Source: Cryptomeria japonica
Lineage: Eukaryota > Streptophyta > Pinopsida > Cupressales > Cupressaceae
Length of the DNA stretch: 64,000 nucleotides
Reading direction: 5' to 3'
NCBI RefSeq assembly: GCF_030272615.1
Contig: NC_081407.1
Span: 139,752,897 to 139,816,896 of the forward strand
The translations under genes and the position numbers were made by a program. Positions 12,579-24,540 of this stretch are shown piece after piece. The notes under the pieces were generated by a model. The model did no database searches. It worked only from the letters and a program-made list of their open reading frames with translations, and was not told the DNA's origin. How positions within the stretch are numbered: the stretch's first letter is position 1; each line of letters opens with the position of its first letter.

Positions 12579-13559
12579 AGGAAGCTGAGTTTAGCAGAGG
12601 GTTTGGTGTAGAGGTGATACGGTCCAAAGAAGGGCGGGTGGTGAAGCGGTGAAGGGTATTAAAATGGAAGCAAATTTCACATTGCGGAGTAAGAAGTACT
12701 TGTATCCATTTTAAGGGGATGTAACCATAAAAAAGTTGAGGGGAATGTTCAAGTTCTCAAATGAATTACTAGCACAAAGTGTGGCTATCGTTGTGGGTGG
12801 AGCTATCCACTCGATAAAACACAGGTATAAAATGAGGATGTATATTTATTCACTTATAGTGGCATGGGGTTTGGAGTTGGGGGAGTCCATAGCGACGATG
12901 AGGTGGGTAATGGAGATGATAGTCCATGAGGTTTTTTCTGGTAGGAATGGATATGTTCCTGGATTGGGCAGAATCGGGTGTTGGGTTTGAGGTGCGGGAG
13001 GGTGTAGAGGCAGATGCGGTGGAAGACATGCAAACTTGTTTCCTTTCCTAAGATGGACGAGAGGAATGTGCAAAGTACATCGCAACGAGGAGTGGTTGGG
13101 ATGCGCTTAAATTTGTGGTGGAGATTAAAGAGCTCGATGTAGTCATTGCAATTGGCAAGGCAGAAGTGGAGGGGACCGCTAGGAGGGTGTTGAGTCCAAG
13201 GAAGCCAAAGGTAGCAGAGGAAAAAAATACAAGGGCGGAATTGGATAGGTGATGAAGGCAAAAACAGTGAGTTGATGCACTCGCAATTAATGGGGTAGTT
13301 TTTGTCTATAGTAGTTATCTACTCCATTGTAACTTTGTTAGTTAGTTTGATTAGAGGTGCTTTTGGGTAGGTAGTTGTTTTGATGAAAATGTAGATGGCG
13401 ATTGTGGTTGGAAGTTTTTGCATTGACGTGTAGTAGTGATGGGGGTGCCTTTGTCGAAAAATCTAACTTTTTTGGCAGATGTTATTATGTTATTATGGTT
13501 TGTAAGACTTTCTTTTCTGGATTTCATTAAAATAAATTATATTATCGAGCGAAAAAAAA

Positions 13560-13780
13560 GAATAACAACACTATAATTTAACCATCGCACCATGCCAACA
13601 TCATTGATCCAAGAACGATTTTGAAATTGTAAATGCACATTAACCTTTGATGGCAAGAATAACAAGACTATTACTTAACCATCACACCATGCCAATAATC
13701 CCATGCCAACATTATTGATCCAAGAAAGATTGCCAATATTATTGATCCAAAAAAGATTTTGAAATTGTAAATGTACATCA
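13560..13780 (+). repeat. Direct duplication of about 100 bp beside LINE target site
   Basis: GAATAACAACACTATAATTT with ATCGCACCATGCCAAC and TTGATCCAAGAACGATTTTG (13560-13642) is repeated, diverged and internally expanded, as GAATAACAAGACTATTACTT at 13657-13780. The second copy carries an extra GATTGCCAATATTATTGATC unit. The first copy begins in the target duplication of the neighbouring LINE, so the repeat pre-dates or accompanied that insertion. Confidence 0.7.
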
Positions 13781-14380
13781 TTAAGTTAATTTTAAAATTT
13801 AGATTCCTCTAGAAGTAGTCATATTTTTAACATTTATATTAAATTTAAAAAATATTCAAAAATATATCAACTAAATATTAAAAATATTATTTTGTATTCT
13901 TCATTATCCATTGAAAAAATAAAGTAAACTAAGACCAGCCACTTGAGTTTCGCTTTGAAGTAGCCTATTATTGCTAGCAAGATTGTGAGGTTTAAAGCTC
14001 TCAAAAAGAATATCAAATAAAAATATTTGTAACACGAACATAAAGGACAAATATTTTTAACTACTTTGTTTTTTAAAATTCAAAATAAAAACAAGAGGTC
14101 TTAAGCTTAAATTAAAAATAACAACAAATCAAAGGTCTTTAGTTTATGGAGTTTGCCTTTGGTTCAACTTTTTGTTTCACACGTATACAATTTTTTTTTT
14201 TTCGTTTTGATATGTTTGTTTCAACAATATTTTAGCTGTCTTTCCTCTTTTTTTTTTGTTTTCTACCTATTGTAATCCTTTTGTAGTGTAACTCAGTTTT
14301 CTTTTCTACCTATATTGTAATCCTCTTGTAGTGTACCACCACTGAGGTGGTGGAGCATTCCATGAAATCTTTGCTGATTG
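13781..14380. other. AT-rich intergenic DNA
   Basis: No open frame, domain or terminal repeat was recognised. Poly-T stretches near 14190-14260 and a repeated CCTATTGTAATCCTTTTGTAG / CCTATATTGTAATCCTCTTGTAG pair near 14266-14335 are the only visible structure. Confidence 0.5.
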
Positions 14381-14385
14381 AAAAC

Positions 14386-15507
14386 TGTCGTGTGTGTGAA
14401 GTAGGGTACCTGCAACTGCAACACAAACACTCAATAGATCATTACAAGCATCGTTAGCAAATTAAAAGCAAATGAAAGATAAACCATGACAAAGTGACCT
14501 ATCGCCTCCTAAGAGATGTGAGTATGGATTTGCTCTCAAATATGGATAAACAATCTCAGTGACTTGACTACACCTAGACAGGGGATTTAAAATGATGATG
14601 ATATACAAGCTAGATGAGATTGATTATGCTAGATTGATCCAAGAGGCTAATTAAGCTAATGATATGGATGATTAAGCTATGATGATGATGCAATTAAGCT
14701 AGAAAAGAGATTGATTAAACTACACGATTCAACAATTATGCTAGACAAATGATCAAATTAAACTAGATAAAAGATGTAATTGCCTATAATAACAGTGCTC
14801 AAATGGTATGCTAGAATGGATATGCCTATAGTAACAATGCCTAAATTGATATGAGATGGGATCCTTTGTGCTCCAAAATGGGGGATATTTATAGGATTTC
14901 CAAAGCCAAGGGTAAGGTGGCAGGAATCAATGATCAAGATTGAGTCTGAAGATATCAAGGGTGAAATTGGAGGAGGTTGGAGAAGAGGTTGGATGGAGGG
15001 ACACTTGTCCTCTCTGTGGTGACAAGTGTCAAGGAGCCTTTCTCATGAGAAGGCAAGTGTCCAAGAGAGGAGACATGTGGCTAAAGTGCCATGTGTCTCA
15101 AGGGGAGAATATCCACACCATAGGAGGTTAGGATCTGCAAGATAGGACATGGTTAGTTTAACCCCGGGTTAGGTGGAATGGGTTAGGTTAGAGGGATGGT
15201 TAGGTTAGGTGGTTAGAAGTCAGGAGGCATGTGGGTAATTTGAATTTAAAAATTCAAATAATAGGAAAAGGCTAATTAACTTTCAACAACTCATAAATTG
15301 ATTTGTTTTAATTAATTAGGGGATTAGAAGAAATGAATTAAATGGGGGGATGATTATGAACCTATTAAATAAATCCTTAGATTTATTAATAAGTAGATGA
15401 AGGCATTTAATCAAATTGCTAATGAATTCAATTAAATTAGGAAGGGGGATTAATTAAATAATTGCTTATTTAATTAATTATCTTCAGACCGTTTTTAGGT
15501 GTATACA
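14386..15507 (-). mobile_element. Solo LTR, Tat-like, minus strand (target duplication AAAAC)
   Basis: On the minus strand it begins TGTATACACCTAAAA and ends CACACACGACA, the TG...CA termini of an LTR. It is flanked by AAAAC at 14381-14385 and 15508-15512. It is 1122 bp with no internal domain, so it is a recombined solo LTR. A TATAAATA promoter-like word lies on the minus strand near 14883-14895. The distal half (15290-15480) is built of TTAATTAATT/AAATAAAT words, as in the other Tat-like LTRs here. Its start resembles that of five other LTRs in the window. Confidence 0.8.
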
Positions 15508-15512
15508 AAAAC

Positions 15513-17090
15513 AACTTGACCATCAAGTTACCAAGCTAGGTGACTCTATGCTTCACTAAGTTATTCTTCTATTATATCGGAGTTTTTATTTTTTCCTCTT
15601 TTTCTCTCCTTTTCTTGTTGGTGATCACTATATTCTTCTAGACCTTATTGTTCAACACTTTTGTCACTTTAAAAAGTTTAAAATGGTTTATAAGGGAGCT
15701 TTGTGTTTGGGACCAAAGAAATAAAGTTCGTTTCTATCTCCTCCTTAAAAGGACTTTTAAAAGAGTTAGAGCGCCAAGGGACAAGTTAACGAGACAATTA
15801 AAGGTTGGGTCAATATCTTCATCACTTTATTCTTTTTCTTGTAGGTTGACTATAACAAGTCTCACGCATCCTCTTTTTATACTTTTTCTAATTATTCTTG
15901 TTTTCCTCTTCACCACCCTCCTCTTTATTCCTTCTCTTTTTTTTGTCTTCTTTTCTTTAGTCCGTTTTGGAATTTTTTTATCACCCTTCTTGTTATTGGC
16001 CTTTTCTTTTGAAAGGGAGTGCATTTCCAAGGACTTTTTTGGTTCAAGTCTTCTTCTTTATGCATTATTCTAAGTTCCCTTAATGGGCCTATGCCCTTCT
16101 TGTTTTCCACAATTTGAGACCCTATCTTTCGAGCATTACTAGAGGAATTTATTTTGACATTTTTGTTAGGGGTCTTCAAAAGGGAATTAATCTCTATACC
16201 AATTTTTTCTTTATGGAATTTTTTCATAGTGGTGTGAGGGCTCTAAATATGTTGTCCTTCTCTTAGAGTCAATTATCAATAATTGGTTGTGAGGAGATTT
16301 ATGCAAGTTGTATTGATACAAAGACATGATGAGCCCTTCACATAGGGGGTGTATGTCCTTGTTTATGAAATCATCCATAGAGGTTAAAATATGAAACAAG
16401 ATATTAATCTATCTTCTTGTTTCTCAAATGAGAAGTGTCAATGAACTCTTTATCTTGAGATTTATGAGATCTTTTCACCTTCATGTATGATGGTTAAGTT
16501 TCATAGCCTTTGGAATCATTTCCTTCAAAACCATGAATTCAACTAATATTTTCATTTCTTGCAAGTTCCAAGATTCTACAAACGTTTTAGAAAGGACCTC
16601 ATCATGTCCCTACATCGCTTTGAAATAGTTGGCAGCTCCACTATTCAAATATCATTCAAATTTTGTTCGTCTTTAGTAGTGCAGATGTGAGGTTCCACTA
16701 TAAGCTTTTATCCTCCCATGTTTTTTTCTCTCATAAAAATGACAATATGCATTAAAAAAGAAAAGGAAAATTTTAACAATCTTTCGAGTTCTGCAAGACT
16801 TTGTAGGATTGTAATAATGACTAGTGGAGTTGGTCAAAGGTAACAATAGATGATTATAAGATTGCAACCTAAGTATGTCCATCTCATCAATCTATTCCTC
16901 CATGTGGACAATTATGGTGAAGGCTTTTGCAACAATATATTTTATTATTTTTGTGATACTTTTGGTATTTTCTTTCTAGTTAAGATTTTGCAACATCTCG
17001 AGGTCCTTAGATGTCCTCTTCCCTTTTCTTCCTTCTTATTCTAATCATTTTAAAAATATCATCATTTTTTTACTTCATTTTGAATAGTAA
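15513..17090. other. Unassigned AT-rich region, possible LINE tail
   Basis: T- and CTT-rich on the + strand, with no recognisable domain. On the minus strand a lysine-rich frame (15827-16227) is low-complexity. The region follows the RNase H end of the minus-strand LINE and could hold its 3' end or a separate decayed element. No A-tail with target duplication could be fixed here. Confidence 0.35.
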
Positions 17091-19506
17091 CTGGTAGCTA
17101 TCTAAGTGTTGCAAGAGCTCAACCCAGATACCAATATTCCTTCATTTCTAGTGGCAATCGTTTATTTGTTTCCTTGGACATGTGAATTATTGTGAATTCT
17201 TAAAAAAATTAATATCTTTTCTCATTTATGTTATATGATATACCACTCTTCAAGAAAGAACCATGTATCTTTTTATTAGGTTAATGATAATTCATAGCCT
17301 TTTTTGTAAAGATTTTTGACATTACTACGAAGCTCCCTCATAACTCCATGCCAAGTAGAAATCGCTTCAACTTCATTACTAAATTTACTTCTTAACTAGG
17401 AAACAAAGCATTAAATAGATCTCCTTAATCATTTCTCAAGATACCCCCAACCATCGCTAGCCTAGGGTTGCCCTTAAAAACTTTGTTGAAATTTAGTTTG
17501 ATTAAACCCTTTTTGGGCCTCCTATATAGTTTGCAATCTCTTACATTTGGAACTATCGACTCTAAGAAAAGCATTCGAGGAAAGTCACCAATTCTTGATT
17601 ACACTTTCCTTCAATAAGTTGTGGGATCTTTTTTATTCTTCTTGTAGCACACTTTAGATTTTATGTGATAGACTTTTTAATAACAAAGCTAAAGGTTAAG
17701 CTATTTTGGCTTCAATTCTTTCTTCTCGAACACCTTGTTTATTCTTTCTTTCCATAGGTTCCATACCATATGAGGTATTATTAGTTTCCATAACTCCTTA
17801 ACAAAAGTGCTATTGTAATGAGGAGACCAATTGAAGAATATTTATTTTAAGTCCTCTGGGGAATCCAGATAGTTACTAAGATCCATGAGATCTCCCAAGA
17901 CAACAAAAGAGAAGGAGAAATGGAAAAATAAGTGATTTATGTTTATATCCCAATTATTTTATAAGACACATTTGTTGGGGAATTGAAACTACCTTTTCAT
18001 CAAGTTGGCCAAAGTTTTTTTTTTTTTTGTCTAGAGAGACCCACCAAAAGAAATTAAGTTTTGGAACAAGTTTAGGGTTCAAAGGTTCAAGGCTTCAAGC
18101 TAGTTGAAAGCTAATTTTCTTTCTTTAAGTACAAAGTACCCTAAAGAAACCTTGTAGTTCTTAGAAGGATGGAGCTTCCATATTCTCCAATCCTAATTGA
18201 CATTATCAAGTGGAACACAAATTAGAAATTCCCTCTATTTTTTTTAGTCGTATTGCATAACCTCTATGTCATAACAATTTGGAAGTTAAGATTTCTGCAA
18301 ACCCTAGTACTTTGTTTTTAAGTAGAATAGTTTTTTTATCCCATGTACATATTTATTGGAGAGGTAGAACTACATACTAGAGAATAACCCATTGGCTGAT
18401 AGTAGCTCATTCACTAACCAAAAATCCTCCCAAACATTTATTATATTTGTTCTCTCACATTTCCATTTTATGTCTTTAAGGAGGAGTCCCTTGTTTTTTA
18501 GTAAGATGTTCCATAGGAAGGAGCACTTAGGGATGATAAGAGTTGACATGAAATTTCTACCTTGCAAGTATTTGGCCTTTAGGATGTTGCACCAATCTTT
18601 TTCTTATTTTATCATCTTCCATCCAAGCTTGGTCATAAGGGATATTTTGACTAGACCAACATTTTTAGCTCTAAGCTTCCATTTCTTTTATCTTGGCAGA
18701 CTAGGTCCTAATTGACCACGACCAATATGTTTTTTTTTCTATTCTCGTCCACAAGACTCTTTTTTATTTTATATTTGTTCAATCCTAATAGCATGGTAGT
18801 TTGAGATGTTAAAGAGGGAGAGATAGTAAGTGAAGATTATTTGGAGATAAATTTTAAGTAAAAGGAATTTGCTGGCTTGACTTAACAATTTTTTCTTCCG
18901 CACAACTAGTTTTCATTGATTTTTTTCAATAATACCATTCTAGATTAAGGTTTAATTTTATAATTGATAGGGAGGGGGACCTAAGTAAGTGGTGGGTAGG
19001 ATATCAAGTGAACATCACATAATTGAGATTATTTTTTCTTGTATCTTCTTGTTTGTGTTGAAGAATATTTTTTCTTTATTCATAGTTGATGCGTTGTTTA
19101 AATATCTAAGCATAGTAATTTAGGAATTTTTTTTGAATGAATAAGCTTCAAGGATAGAAGAGAAACCAAATAAGATGATATCATCAATGAATTGTTGATG
19201 AAATGAGGGTTGCGAACTAGAAGCCAATTGGACCCCTTGGAGAATCTTGTTTGTAACATGATACTCCCACCTAAAACCTCTACCATCAAGTTAAAATATA
19301 TGGGGATAAGCTATCCCCAGTTGAAGGCCCCTGCAATCCCTAGGAATCCTCTTGGTACACCATTGATTAGAGTAAATAATTTAGGGTCAAAACACACTCC
19401 TAGATCACATTCAATAGTTTTCCTTGGAACCCAAATTTCTTGAGAGAGCAAAGAAAAAGCCCCAATTGACTCTATCATAAGACTTTGATATGCCCAATTT
19501 CAGAAC

Positions 19507-20277
19507 TGTAGACACCTAAAATTGTCCAGTCTAATTTTATTTATTTAATTATTTTAAGCCTAATTCTTTTATTAATTAAATAAAACTTTATTTATTTAAT
19601 TAATTCATTTATCCTCTTCTAGCCTTATTTCTCATTTACATAAATACTTTTATTTATTTAAATTACCCTTTTCCTAGATTAAATAAATACTTTTATTTAT
19701 TTAATTGATCCCACTTCCTCTATTAATTAAATAAATATTTATTAATTTAATTAATTCATTAACCTTTTCTACCCATGACACATGTCATTCATCTCTTAAT
19801 TCCTACACTACCTACCCTCTCATTATTTTCTTATTTCCTCTACCTACCCTCTAATCCTAGCCGACCATTTATCTTTTACACCTCTTAATCTTATCCCTCC
19901 ATTTCTTATAGTGTCTTCTATATAAGGAGATGCTTCCTTCATTATCAACCCTAATCAGCTAATCAAGCCTTCTAGCATTCAAACTTTCATATGCGATCAA
20001 GTCTACTTGCAACCACATTTCCGTTCTTTGTTGAGCTCTTGTGCACACATAAAATTTGAGAGCAAATATATCAAACAAGATCAATGGAGATAGGAAGAAT
20101 GGAGATCCAAACCCTATTGGACATGTGACAGTATAATCTTTGTGATTTTATTTGATTTGCATTGCCTTAGGTAATCTTCATATGTTATGGTGGATCTTTG
20201 TTGTTGTTAGGCTAGGGTTTTGTGGTTGAATCTATTTTAGTCTTTCAATATTGTTGTTTCCATTTTTACCATAAACA
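19507..20277 (+). mobile_element. Solo LTR of the same family as the intact Tat element (target duplication AGAAC)
   Basis: Begins TGTAGACACCTAAAATTGTC and ends ACCATAAACA. AGAAC flanks it at 19502-19506 and 20278-20282. It is 771 bp. It aligns along its length with the 5' LTR at 50292-51073, including TCAATGGAGATAGGAAGAAT and TTAGTCTTTCAATATTGTTG, and a TATATAAGG promoter-like word near 19919. It interrupts the minus-strand LINE RT, and its right target copy overlaps that of the next solo LTR. Confidence 0.88.
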
Positions 20278-20283
20278 AGAACC

Positions 20284-21515
20284 TGTAAAGCGGAAAAATC
20301 GAACCCTAGTTGTTCTCCCCTCCCCAACTCCAAGGAGAGAGAAGGGAGAGTCACTAGGGTTGATGGTTTTCACTTAGGGGAGACTTTACATTCAAAAGAG
20401 GGGTTGAAACCCACAAGATCCAATCCCACGTAATGCAAGATTGGATTCTATATGAGTTTCAAGGGTTAAGACATCAAGGATACCCTCTTTTGTAAAGAAT
20501 GTAGATAGAATGATTGAATTAGGAATGCATGTAGAAGCAAGAAAGATTCACTTATAAACAGAGATAGGGATACGGGATGAAGCTGCGGACTTGGAATTAG
20601 CAGTAAAATGTCGAGACGGTGCTGTTCTGCAAATTTGAGCGAAAGTTGACGGGACAATGGCGCCCGGCGTGCACACGGTCCTCCGAAAAATCCGCGAAAC
20701 GAAGGGGGATCTGTTCGTCTCTGCACAAGGATTCCAGATCTTCAATTATAGCCGCGTACCTGCAACCTACACACAGAAAAGAGAGGACGATTGGGGGGTT
20801 AGGGATGAGGGGTTTGCCTTTAGGTCAAACCCCGGTTTTGGAATTAACCAAGAAATGAGAATGCTGTAAATGTAAATGTTTGTAATGTAAACAAGTACTG
20901 ATACCTTGTTGTAAGAATGTTTGTATTCTTACATGCGAAGGTGTAATGTATGTAGTATATTGTATGTTGTATGTGATCTCCTCTTCAATGGTTGAATCCT
21001 TGTCTTGAATGCAACACTTAGCCTTGAATGGAGACTTAGAATGCTCAATTGCTTGAAGGAATGCTTGAATGCTTGAATGTTTGAATGTTTGAATATCGCT
21101 TCCGCCTTTTGCACACATATGTCTTCCTCCTCCCTTTCTAGGAGAGGAAAAGTGGTTTATATACTTGTCAATTAGGGCTGATAGACTGATTTTTCCGACC
21201 TTAGGCCGACTAGGAAACATTATTTTCCAATTTGCAAACTTAAAGAATCGATTCCCAAAAGAGACCGGGCCCAAAATAGGGCCAGGGACCAGGGCGCTGG
21301 GCGCCCTAGTCCTGAAGGACCAGGGCACTGGGCGCCATGGTCCCACCTCCTGGGACAGCAGGGTGCAAGGAGGGATCAGGCCAGGGTGCAGAAAAATGCA
21401 GTTTTTTGTGTCGTAAATAGGTTTCGGGGTCTCCATTCAGGTTCAACGTTGCACCGCCATCGTGAAGACCCAAATGCAGTTGAAATTGCAAGTGTCGCAA
21501 TTTTAGGACGCTACA
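20284..21515 (-). mobile_element. Solo LTR of a second Tat-like family, minus strand (target duplication GAACC)
   Basis: On the minus strand it begins TGTAGCGTCCTAAAATTGCG and ends CCGCTTTACA. GAACC flanks it at 20279-20283 and 21516-21520. It is 1232 bp. It contains a GC-rich block (21260-21370) with repeated GGGCGCC and CCAGGGCRCTGGGCGCC words, a minus-strand TATATAAA near 21153-21162, and AATGCTTGAATGTTTGAATG short repeats at 21060-21095. It is related in terminal sequence and GC block (GGGCCCAAAATAGGGC) to the 22965-29794 element. Confidence 0.85.
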
Positions 21516-22000
21516 GAACCATTCCCTTATTTTTAATATTTTATAGAGTGGATAAATTCTTTGGAGCTGATGAAGGTATCTAGAATTTGTCCCTCCTTAA
21601 CAAAGTATTTTTGGTTAGGAGAGATCATATTTTCCATGTAAGGTTGAATTTTGTTAACCAAAACTTTAGAGGAAATTTTGTAAGAAGTATTACCAAGACT
21701 TATTGGTTAGTAGTCTTCTATGCCTTTAGGGTATTTATTTTTAGGAATCAGGGCAATAAAGGTATTGTTCATTTGTTTCAATAGGGAATCTAATTTGATG
21801 AAGTCCTTGGTAGCTAGATAAAGATCATGTCCAACAATTTCCAGGAAATCTTAGAAGGAGGGAGGGAGCCGAATTAAATATTTTCAAATAAAAGGATATA
21901 GTAGAAGATGTGTCAAGGTATTTTACTTGTCTATTAAATCCACCCCATTCCTATCTCTCACCAAAGATCATTTTTTCCTTTTTGGAATTTGTGGGTTTTT

Positions 22001-22959
22001 CAATTTATAATTACAAACAAGTAAACATCAATCACATCTTCCTCTAAAAACAAAATAATGTTATTAAAAAACTAACATTCATGGAAACTATCATAATTTG
22101 GTAGAACTAAACCTTTTAAAGGACTTTAAAAATACTTCAAGACATGTATAGATTCAACAAATATCATTAACAAGAAGCAAGTGGACACCTTATCTAATGG
22201 ATTTATATAAGAGTAAAGGAGAGTAAAAACCTTACTAACACTCACTTGAGTGGATACATCATGAAACTATAATTTATAGAATACAATTTCAAATCAAGGG
22301 CACTCACTACATTGATATTAAAATTTCATTCAATTATATCATACATTTTTAAAAATCAATTAAAACCTTGCAAACATCTTGACATATGACATTCCTTTCC
22401 AATTAATAATAAAAAGAATAATATAAAATGCATATTGTGTGGAAGAAATATTAATGGGAAGGTCTATTAGTATTTCATCATTGTGGAAAAAGTCTATATG
22501 ATAACATTTAGCAAGGTTATTGGCTTCCAAATTATGATTTGAGTTTTGTTACCATTTCTAGGGCATAACTTAATTACACTATTAATTTCATGATCTAGAA
22601 TGCCATCACAATTATTTTTGATACAACTATAAAAGCCATAGAATGAGTCATTACTTGTTTATAGAATTCAATAGACAGACCATCGCCACCAAAAAAAATA
22701 TCATTATCAAGAGAATCAATAAAACTATTAACTACTTCTAGGGAGTGGCTCCTGTATTTTCAAGGCCATACATCTATTCATCTTATAAGAAACATTTTTT
22801 TAATGATCTTATTTTGACATATTACAAGACATTCCTTTTAAAAAGTGAACAAATCCTTATCCCATCATTTACATAGGTAAGAAAAGGGAAATATTTTGAT
22901 TCCTTCACTTTACATGCCACATGTTGAAGCTCATCAATAAAATAAGCCTCTTGAATATA
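22001..22959. other. Unassigned AT-rich flank left of the 22965 element
   Basis: It lies upstream (in LINE sense) of the LINE RT and could include the rest of ORF2, but minus-strand reading shows only stop-broken text without a recognised endonuclease motif. The Tat-like element inserted at its right edge. Confidence 0.4.
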
Positions 22960-22964
22960 TCCAT

Positions 22965-24141
22965 TGTAGTGTCATAAAATTGCAACCCTAGCAATTTTAA
23001 CCACATTTGAGGTCCTCACCTTGGCGACGACATCCTCCTTTCTAACCAAGACCCCTTTCTGCACTTTTACTCTTGGGTTCTTCCTTGCTCAGGACCAGTT
23101 CCTGCCTCTAGACCCTGCCCGGGCCCCAAAATAGGGCAGGATAGGGGTGTGGCGCCCCTGTCCCCACCTCCTTAGGGTGGCCCTAAGATGGGTCTGCCCG
23201 GCCCCCTATGCATAGCATAATCTGACTTTGGGGTTTGCAATTCTTCTTTGTCGGCCTTCAATGATTGAGAATGAGCCCTTGAGGCATGTATAAAAGGAGA
23301 TTCAATTCCCTCATTTGGGGGGAGGGGACAAATGATAAGGTTGAGAGGCATAAGGATACAACAGAGGTCTTCATTGTCTTCATCAAGCATTCAAGTATTC
23401 AGGTCTTCTCCATTCATCCATTGGAGCACTATTAGAACATTCATTTGCAAGCATGTGTGTGTGTTAGGGTTTTGTCATGTTACATTCCATTTCATGCAAC
23501 ACTTGTGAATACATTCAAGAAGCAAAGCAATCATCATCGACAAATTGCAGATCTATAAGGTATACATTTCCATTATTTACATTCAAGCATTTGCAATTAC
23601 TTTCTTTCAGGGTTGATTCCTCAACCAAGGTTTGATTGAGGCCAACCCCTATCCACAACCCTTCTTCCCTTCTTTTCTGTGTGTAGGTTGTAGGTGCACA
23701 ACTGTATTTTTAGATTTGGACTCCATTGGCAGAGGCGACAAAACCCTTTTCATTTCGTGGATTTTTTGAAGGACCATGTACACTTTTGCCACGGTCCTGA
23801 TGACTTTTCTCCAGATTTGCAGGGAAGATTCTTATCAATCTAATTAGCTCAGATCTGATGTTACAACGCAATCCCGAACCGGTAGCTCCTCATTTCACTC
23901 ATTTTCTCTCTTTGTTCCACATAGTCAACAAGTCAACTTTCCTATTTACAAAAGAGGGAAAAACACACTTCAACCCTTGCAATCCACTTAGAATTCACAT
24001 CTTTGCCTCCCTTGGATTTGGATATAGTGGATTCAAGCCCCTCTTTTTAATGTAAAGCTACTCCCAAGTGAAAATCATCCTAATGACTTCCTTTCTCTCT
24101 CTTAGGTGGGGAGTCACCAGGGTTCAATTTTCCACTTTACA
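22965..24141 (+). repeat. 5' LTR of the 22965-29794 element
   Basis: 1177 bp. It has a TATAAAAGG promoter-like box near 23290, a GC-rich block with GGGCCCCAAAATAGGGCAGG near 23129 and a GGTGGCCCTAAGATGGG word near 23176. It is clearly homologous to 28591-29794, which has a local duplication of the GGGGCGTGG/GCGCCCCT block near 28766-28830. Visible substitutions between the two mean the insertion is not recent. Confidence 0.9.
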
Positions 24142-24144
24142 TTT

Positions 24145-24160
24145 TGGTGAACCCGATGTG
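24145..24160 (+). other. Putative primer-binding site of the 22965 element
   Basis: TGGTGAACCCGATGTG starts three bases after the 5' LTR terminal CA and begins with the TGG expected for pairing with a tRNA 3' CCA. The tRNA species was not identified with confidence. Confidence 0.55.
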
Positions 24161-24540
24161 TTACACATTAATTCCGATTTCTCATTATTAGATCTGATTA
24201 ATTGCAATTTGAATTTCAAATTTTCATTTCCAAGTTTGATTTATTTGCAAATTTTAGAGGTTAATGGCATAAAAAACCTTAATTTTTCATTTTGAGTAAA
24301 TTAAGCTTGTGAAGTGTAAAATTTTAATTACTTGTTTCAGATCTGATTTCTATTTCCAAATTGCAATTCAAATCTCTCTCTTTATTCTGAAAATTTAGTG
24401 GTTAAATAATAAAACCCTAATTTTTAAGATTCTTTTATTTTCGACCTTCGATTGCAAGTTTGACCGATCTAGACATCTCCAAATCGACTATTTTTTTGGA
24501 TTCCGCATTAAAAAAATAATTTCTGTCATCCCTAAAATTT

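Larger units (their letters stand above)
11895..13572 (+). mobile_element. 5'-truncated LINE insertion with 14-bp target duplication
   Basis: AGAATAACAACACT occurs at 11895-11908 and again at 13559-13572, bracketing 11909-13558. The insert ends in a short A run (GCGAAAAAAA) just before the second copy. It also carries an RNase H-like domain near its 5' end. A 3' A-tail, a duplication longer than 10 bp, 5' truncation and no terminal repeats are the hallmarks of target-primed reverse transcription by a plant L1-type LINE. The insert is about 1.65 kb. The RT and endonuclease are absent. Confidence 0.8.
17100..22000 (-). mobile_element. Decayed L1-type LINE on the minus strand, split by two solo LTRs
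   Basis: Reading the minus strand from right to left gives L1-clade ORF2 pieces in the correct order. The RT N-terminal part is at about 21790-21520 (FIALIPKNKYPKGIEDY, then PISLGNTSYKISSKVL). The RT centre is at about 19500-18930 (KSYDRVNWGFF, then QQFIDDIILFGFSS, with FIDD in place of the usual F/YADD). The C-terminal zinc region is at about 18570-17850 (IKWKCER...NVWEDFWL, then INHLFFHF). RNase H is at about 17505-17250 (KKGLIKLNFNKV...KGNP). Many stops and frameshifts are present, and the first RNase H aspartate is now N, so the element is dead. Its right end is uncertain: the endonuclease domain was not recognised between 21800 and 22960. Confidence 0.75.

Noticed and set aside
15648-16227. 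Overlapping frames on both strands (141 and 100 codons)
   Set aside because: Phe/Leu-rich on one strand and Lys/Glu-rich on the other, the usual result of CTT/AAG-biased sequence; no recognisable family.
20825-21436. 203-codon minus-strand frame
   Set aside because: It lies entirely inside the solo LTR 20284-21515, is proline/histidine-rich without a domain, and is explained by the GC-rich and ATTCAAGCATTC-repeat content of the LTR.
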